A stretch of DNA of 64,000 bases from Absidia repens (Eukaryota; Mucoromycota; Mucoromycetes; Mucorales; Cunninghamellaceae), in NCBI GenBank assembly GCA_002105175.1, contig MCGE01000001.1, positions 3,286,001-3,350,000 on the forward strand. Direction: 5' to 3'. Shown here piece by piece: positions 61,116 through 64,000 of this stretch. The notes beneath the pieces were generated by a model. The model did not search any database, had not been told where the DNA came from, and was given only the letters and a program-made list of their open reading frames with translations. Made by a program: the position numbers and the translations under genes. Numbering within the stretch: position 1 is the stretch's first letter; each line of letters starts with the position of its first letter.

Positions 61116-61799
61116 GATCAAGATCAAATATTTCAAAAGAAACAAAAAAAAAAAAAAAAATCTCACGGAACCGTCTTTTTAAAAAATGCCTACGCGGGAT
61201 TTTAAAAAAAAGGTGTGGGCTTATCGCCGCAGCCTGGAGTCACACACTTGTTTGGATTATGCATGATATGCCAGGGAGATTGTTCGACGGCCAAAAGAAA
61301 GAAAAAAAAAACAAAAAAAAAACAAAAGTGCAACTAGATAGCTTTGTTATACTCATCATAAAATAGCTCATATCATTTGCACATTATCTTCAAAAAGAAC
61401 AAATGATGGTAGTGAACAAGAATGGGAAACAGCCAAAAAGCCGCCGAAACCCATTTTACAGTACGAAAGTGGTGATTTTTCCATTCCGAGTGATAATTAG
61501 CTCTGCATTTATAAACCAAAAGGAAAAACGGAAAATTCAGTATTGAGATCTGCCGTTTTGACGATCTTACTAAGGCATCTAGAGTAATGCCAAAAGGTTC
61601 TGGTTTTTCTCTTCTGAGTGTATCAACGAAATGAAAAAAAGTGCTACCTATCGCTATGTATCTACGGTATCATACTAATATTCCAAAGAAGATTAATTCT
61701 AGTACAGTACCCTGTATTATCTATCCTATTGATATTGGTCTTGTTGAGGGCAAGGTACTTACACAGCACTACCTAATTTCATTTATATAGTCAATCGAG
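61116..61799. other. Intergenic region
   Basis: MAP1 promoter side with A-rich tracts (61144-61160, 61300-61325). GCGGGATTTTAAA near 61194 recalls the central box of the dispersed repeat but lacks CACGTG. No gene seen. Confidence 0.45.
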
Positions 61800-63230
61800 A
61801 GCAAAAAATATAGATAAATTTAATAGTAGTATGTGATCCAAAACTGTCAACCAGTCGCTAAATCTCTAGGGGAAAGAATTCATATCAGGTGAACTGGAAA
61901 GCAAATGTTTGGTACGATACTCATAAAACAGCTACAATAGTGATATTGTTTATTATACAATGAGTCAGAAGATGATTGATACAATTTTATATTTTATTAA
62001 AGCATAAATTGGTAGATACTAAAACTGAAGGCGAAGGGGTTCATTGTAGCAAGGAATTAATGGCAAGATCAATTGGAGGAGGCATAAGGAAGACTAATGT
62101 GAGATTTGAAGAATACCAACAATGATTTTAGGGAACTAGTGTAAAGAGGATCCTAAAATACTCTTCATGATATACGAAAAACAAAAGGAAACATCTGTTA
62201 TCGAAGCACAACAACGGTCGACTCTATTAAAAAAAGGTAATGGTAACAAAAAAGAGATCTATACCACAAGACATAAAGAGACTAATGGGACATTCTTAAT
62301 TGAAGCAAGTAAAACATATACATATTTTATTTATATGTGAATATAAACTGATACAAACAAAGATTAAACTAAACTAAACTACTGAAGGCTCTAAAAAGCC
62401 AACTAATGGTGGTTCCAAATCCTGAATCCTAAATGAAAGGGCTTCCCCATGCATCTTGTAATCCCTGAGCTGAAAACCCTTCTAAACTAGTCCTGACACT
62501 AATCTAAGTCCAATATGACCTCAAAAAAGTTGAATGATGAAGAAAAAAAAATGAAAATGAAAAAAAGAAAGAGAAGAAAAGAATAAAATGGGAGTAAATA
62601 AACCTTCACGTGGGCGGGATTTGAAATGTTTTTAGGACTTACTTGAGGCTTTGGCCTGTGAATGTGTAGTTTTTTGGTGGATACACGAGTAACTCTCTAC
62701 TTTTTTTTTTTTATATATATATCAGACAGCATACCATAGATCATTATAAACGAAGTGGTTATGTTCTCGTGATGGCTTTGCTGACAAGATAGAGCAATTT
62801 GGCCAACTTGGTTAATTCCTTCACTATGGAGTAGTTTGTCACTCGTCTCAGGATAGAGTACGCTCTTTTGATTGAGATTACTAGCTTATCTCACATTAAA
62901 CTTATTCTGCAATAGGATAACAGCTCCCCACACATTCCACACATTTCACAGCCACCCACGCAGTCATTAATCGTGCCCTCAACTTAGATATGTCGTTAGA
63001 CCAGTTTAGTTTAATTGTCTTACAATATATTTTCACCTTAATAAAACATGTATTGTCTTTTTGTTTTTATATCGTCTCTCATCTATTTAGTTTATTTTTC
63101 CAAATGGGTAAACCTACATTATACAGCGCTTGTGCATGCAGAATCAATAAGTTGATATGTGTGGTGTAAAAAAAAAAAAAGAATTTAAATGTGTGGTGGC
63201 ACTGATCAACTACTGTGCTCATGCTCCGTC
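61800..63230 (+). repeat. Dispersed divergent-arm repeat, copy G
   Basis: Best preserved copy. Left arm signal TTTATT at 62326-62331, conserved block about 62400-62510 (TAGTCCTGACACTAATCTAA), GGGAGTAAATAAA, central CACGTGGGCGGGATTTGAAA at 62607-62626, right-arm AATAAA at 63040-63045 followed by CATGTATTGTCTTTTTG. Distances from box to signals are 281 and 433 bases. No ORF. The left limit is uncertain. Confidence 0.78.
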
Positions 63231-63512
63231 TACTCTATTGTACAGTACAGTATCGCACTGCGCCCGGTTTCAAAATGTTATGAAACATGATTTATATCTT
63301 AGCTCTTGGAGTAGATATATACATTATACACAATAGTACTTTTGACCAAGTTCTAAGCATATTATGCAAGTAGGAACTCATATCGGAAACACACAGACTA
63401 GGATTAACTCTTTGATAATGATAAAAATATATTAATGCTATGCCCAATATTCTGATCAGTTTATGAATACAGTTTTTGTATCTAATGTACCATAATACAT
63501 TATTTTTATTAT
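63231..63512. other. Spacer before minisatellite
   Basis: AT-rich, no coding signal, no motif recognised. Confidence 0.4.
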
Positions 63513-63784
63513 GATAGCTGATAAAAAATGCAACGTTTCCACTTCAGGTAGCAGATAAAAGATACAATGTTTCTACTTTTGATAGCTGATAAAAAATGCA
63601 ACGTTTCCACTTCAGGTAGCAGATAAAAGATACAATGTTTCTACTTTTGATAGCTGATAAAAAATGCAACGTTTCCACTTCAGGTAGCAGATAAAAGATA
63701 CAATGTTTCTACTTTTGATAGCTGATAAAAAATGCAATGTTTCCACTTCAGGTAGCAGATAAAAGAAGCAATATTTCCACTTTG
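63513..63784. repeat. 68-bp tandem repeat, four units
   Basis: Units start at 63513, 63581, 63649 and 63717, exactly 68 bases apart. The first three are almost identical and the fourth is diverged at its end. Each unit consists of two related halves of about 34 bases, GATAGCTGATAAAAAATGC... and GGTAGCAGATAAAAGATAC..., so the array is really eight half-units. The open frame on the minus strand is a by-product of a period not containing stops. Confidence 0.92.
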
Positions 63785-64000
63785 AGCACCAAGGCAAAAT
63801 AGGAAATAGATAACTCTCATATAGCGAATTTTGCACTTGTTTTTTTCAGCGTATATATGGCTCCTTGCCCCATCCTTGGAGACCTTGCGCCTAGTTGACA
63901 GTTCTAGACCGTTTCATATGCAACATGGTATTATTTCCGTTCTACCATTCATATAATCAACCAAGACTATATTGTCGACGTAACAGCTCCACTAGACTCG
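63785..64000. other. Window end with repeat-like fragment
   Basis: About 63860-63990 resembles 35090-35220 (shared CAGTTGACAGTTC, TATGCAACATG/TATGAAATGTG, TCGACG/TCGAT). This is likely a member of another dispersed repeat, cut by the window edge. Confidence 0.45.

Noticed and set aside
63612..63836. 74-residue minus-strand frame with repeated motif as a repeat protein
   Set aside because: Created by a 68-bp minisatellite; no start context, no homology and the period is not a multiple of three.

Overview
The window is nuclear DNA from an intron-dense, AT-rich fungus. Genes carry many short GT-AG introns (mostly 50-120 bases), very short exons, T-rich promoters and AATAAA-type 3' ends. The gene content is fungal: a DASH kinetochore subunit, a Kei1-like sphingolipid subunit, Furry/Tao3, a Siw14-type phosphatase, a CipC-like protein and Bsd2. 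Together with the gene style this suggests an early-diverging filamentous fungus, most likely Mucoromycota (Mucorales, Absidia/Cunninghamella-like). That placement is inference from style and content, not from a marker gene.

Layout. 1-4 kb: 3' part of a U1A/U2B-double-prime spliceosomal protein, an acidic poly-Asp protein, a Myb/SANT protein and a tiny three-exon DASH subunit Dad4. 4.3-13.6 kb: two same-strand kelch-repeat type I membrane proteins with matching ten-exon structures, separated by two copies (A, B) of a dispersed non-coding repeat. 14.5-21 kb: a secreted Kre9-like protein with a long basic tail, S-adenosylhomocysteine hydrolase, and a Kei1-like membrane protein. 21.4-38.5 kb: two ABCE1/RLI1 genes in inverted orientation enclosing Bsd2, a Siw14-like phosphatase, a PQ-loop protein and an APC permease, plus repeat copies C and D. 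39-54.7 kb: HDDC2/YGK1-like nucleotidase, a 2,773-residue Furry/Tao3 scaffold, EMC5, a UPF0014 permease and a three-domain S4-RluA-HemK protein. 54.7-64 kb: repeat-rich DNA (copies E, F, G and a 68-bp minisatellite) around a CipC-like gene and methionine aminopeptidase 1.

The genes are mostly unrelated housekeeping functions: mRNA splicing, methyl cycle, ribosome recycling, N-terminal Met removal, ER insertion, cell polarity. They do not form one pathway. Four observations stand out. (1) The two RLI1 paralogs differ in promoters, first exons and first introns, yet share an inverted 2,060-bp core in which I find no difference, microsatellites included; this looks like very recent gene conversion. 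(2) A family of about 1.5-1.7 kb non-coding repeats has a central CACGTG/GGCGGG box and two outward-facing arms with fixed spacing, both ending in the same AATAAA-type motif. (3) One protein joins an S4 domain, an RluA-like fold whose catalytic motifs are lost, and a HemK glutamine methyltransferase. (4) Internal micro-exons of 14 and 16 bases occur in MetAP1 and the Siw14-like gene.

Exon boundaries were read by eye from splice sites and checked by reading-frame continuity. For the Myb, Dad4, Kre9-like, SAHH, Kei1, Bsd2, Siw14, permease, RLI1, Furry, EMC5, UPF0014, HemK-fusion and MetAP1 models the exon lengths sum to a multiple of three.
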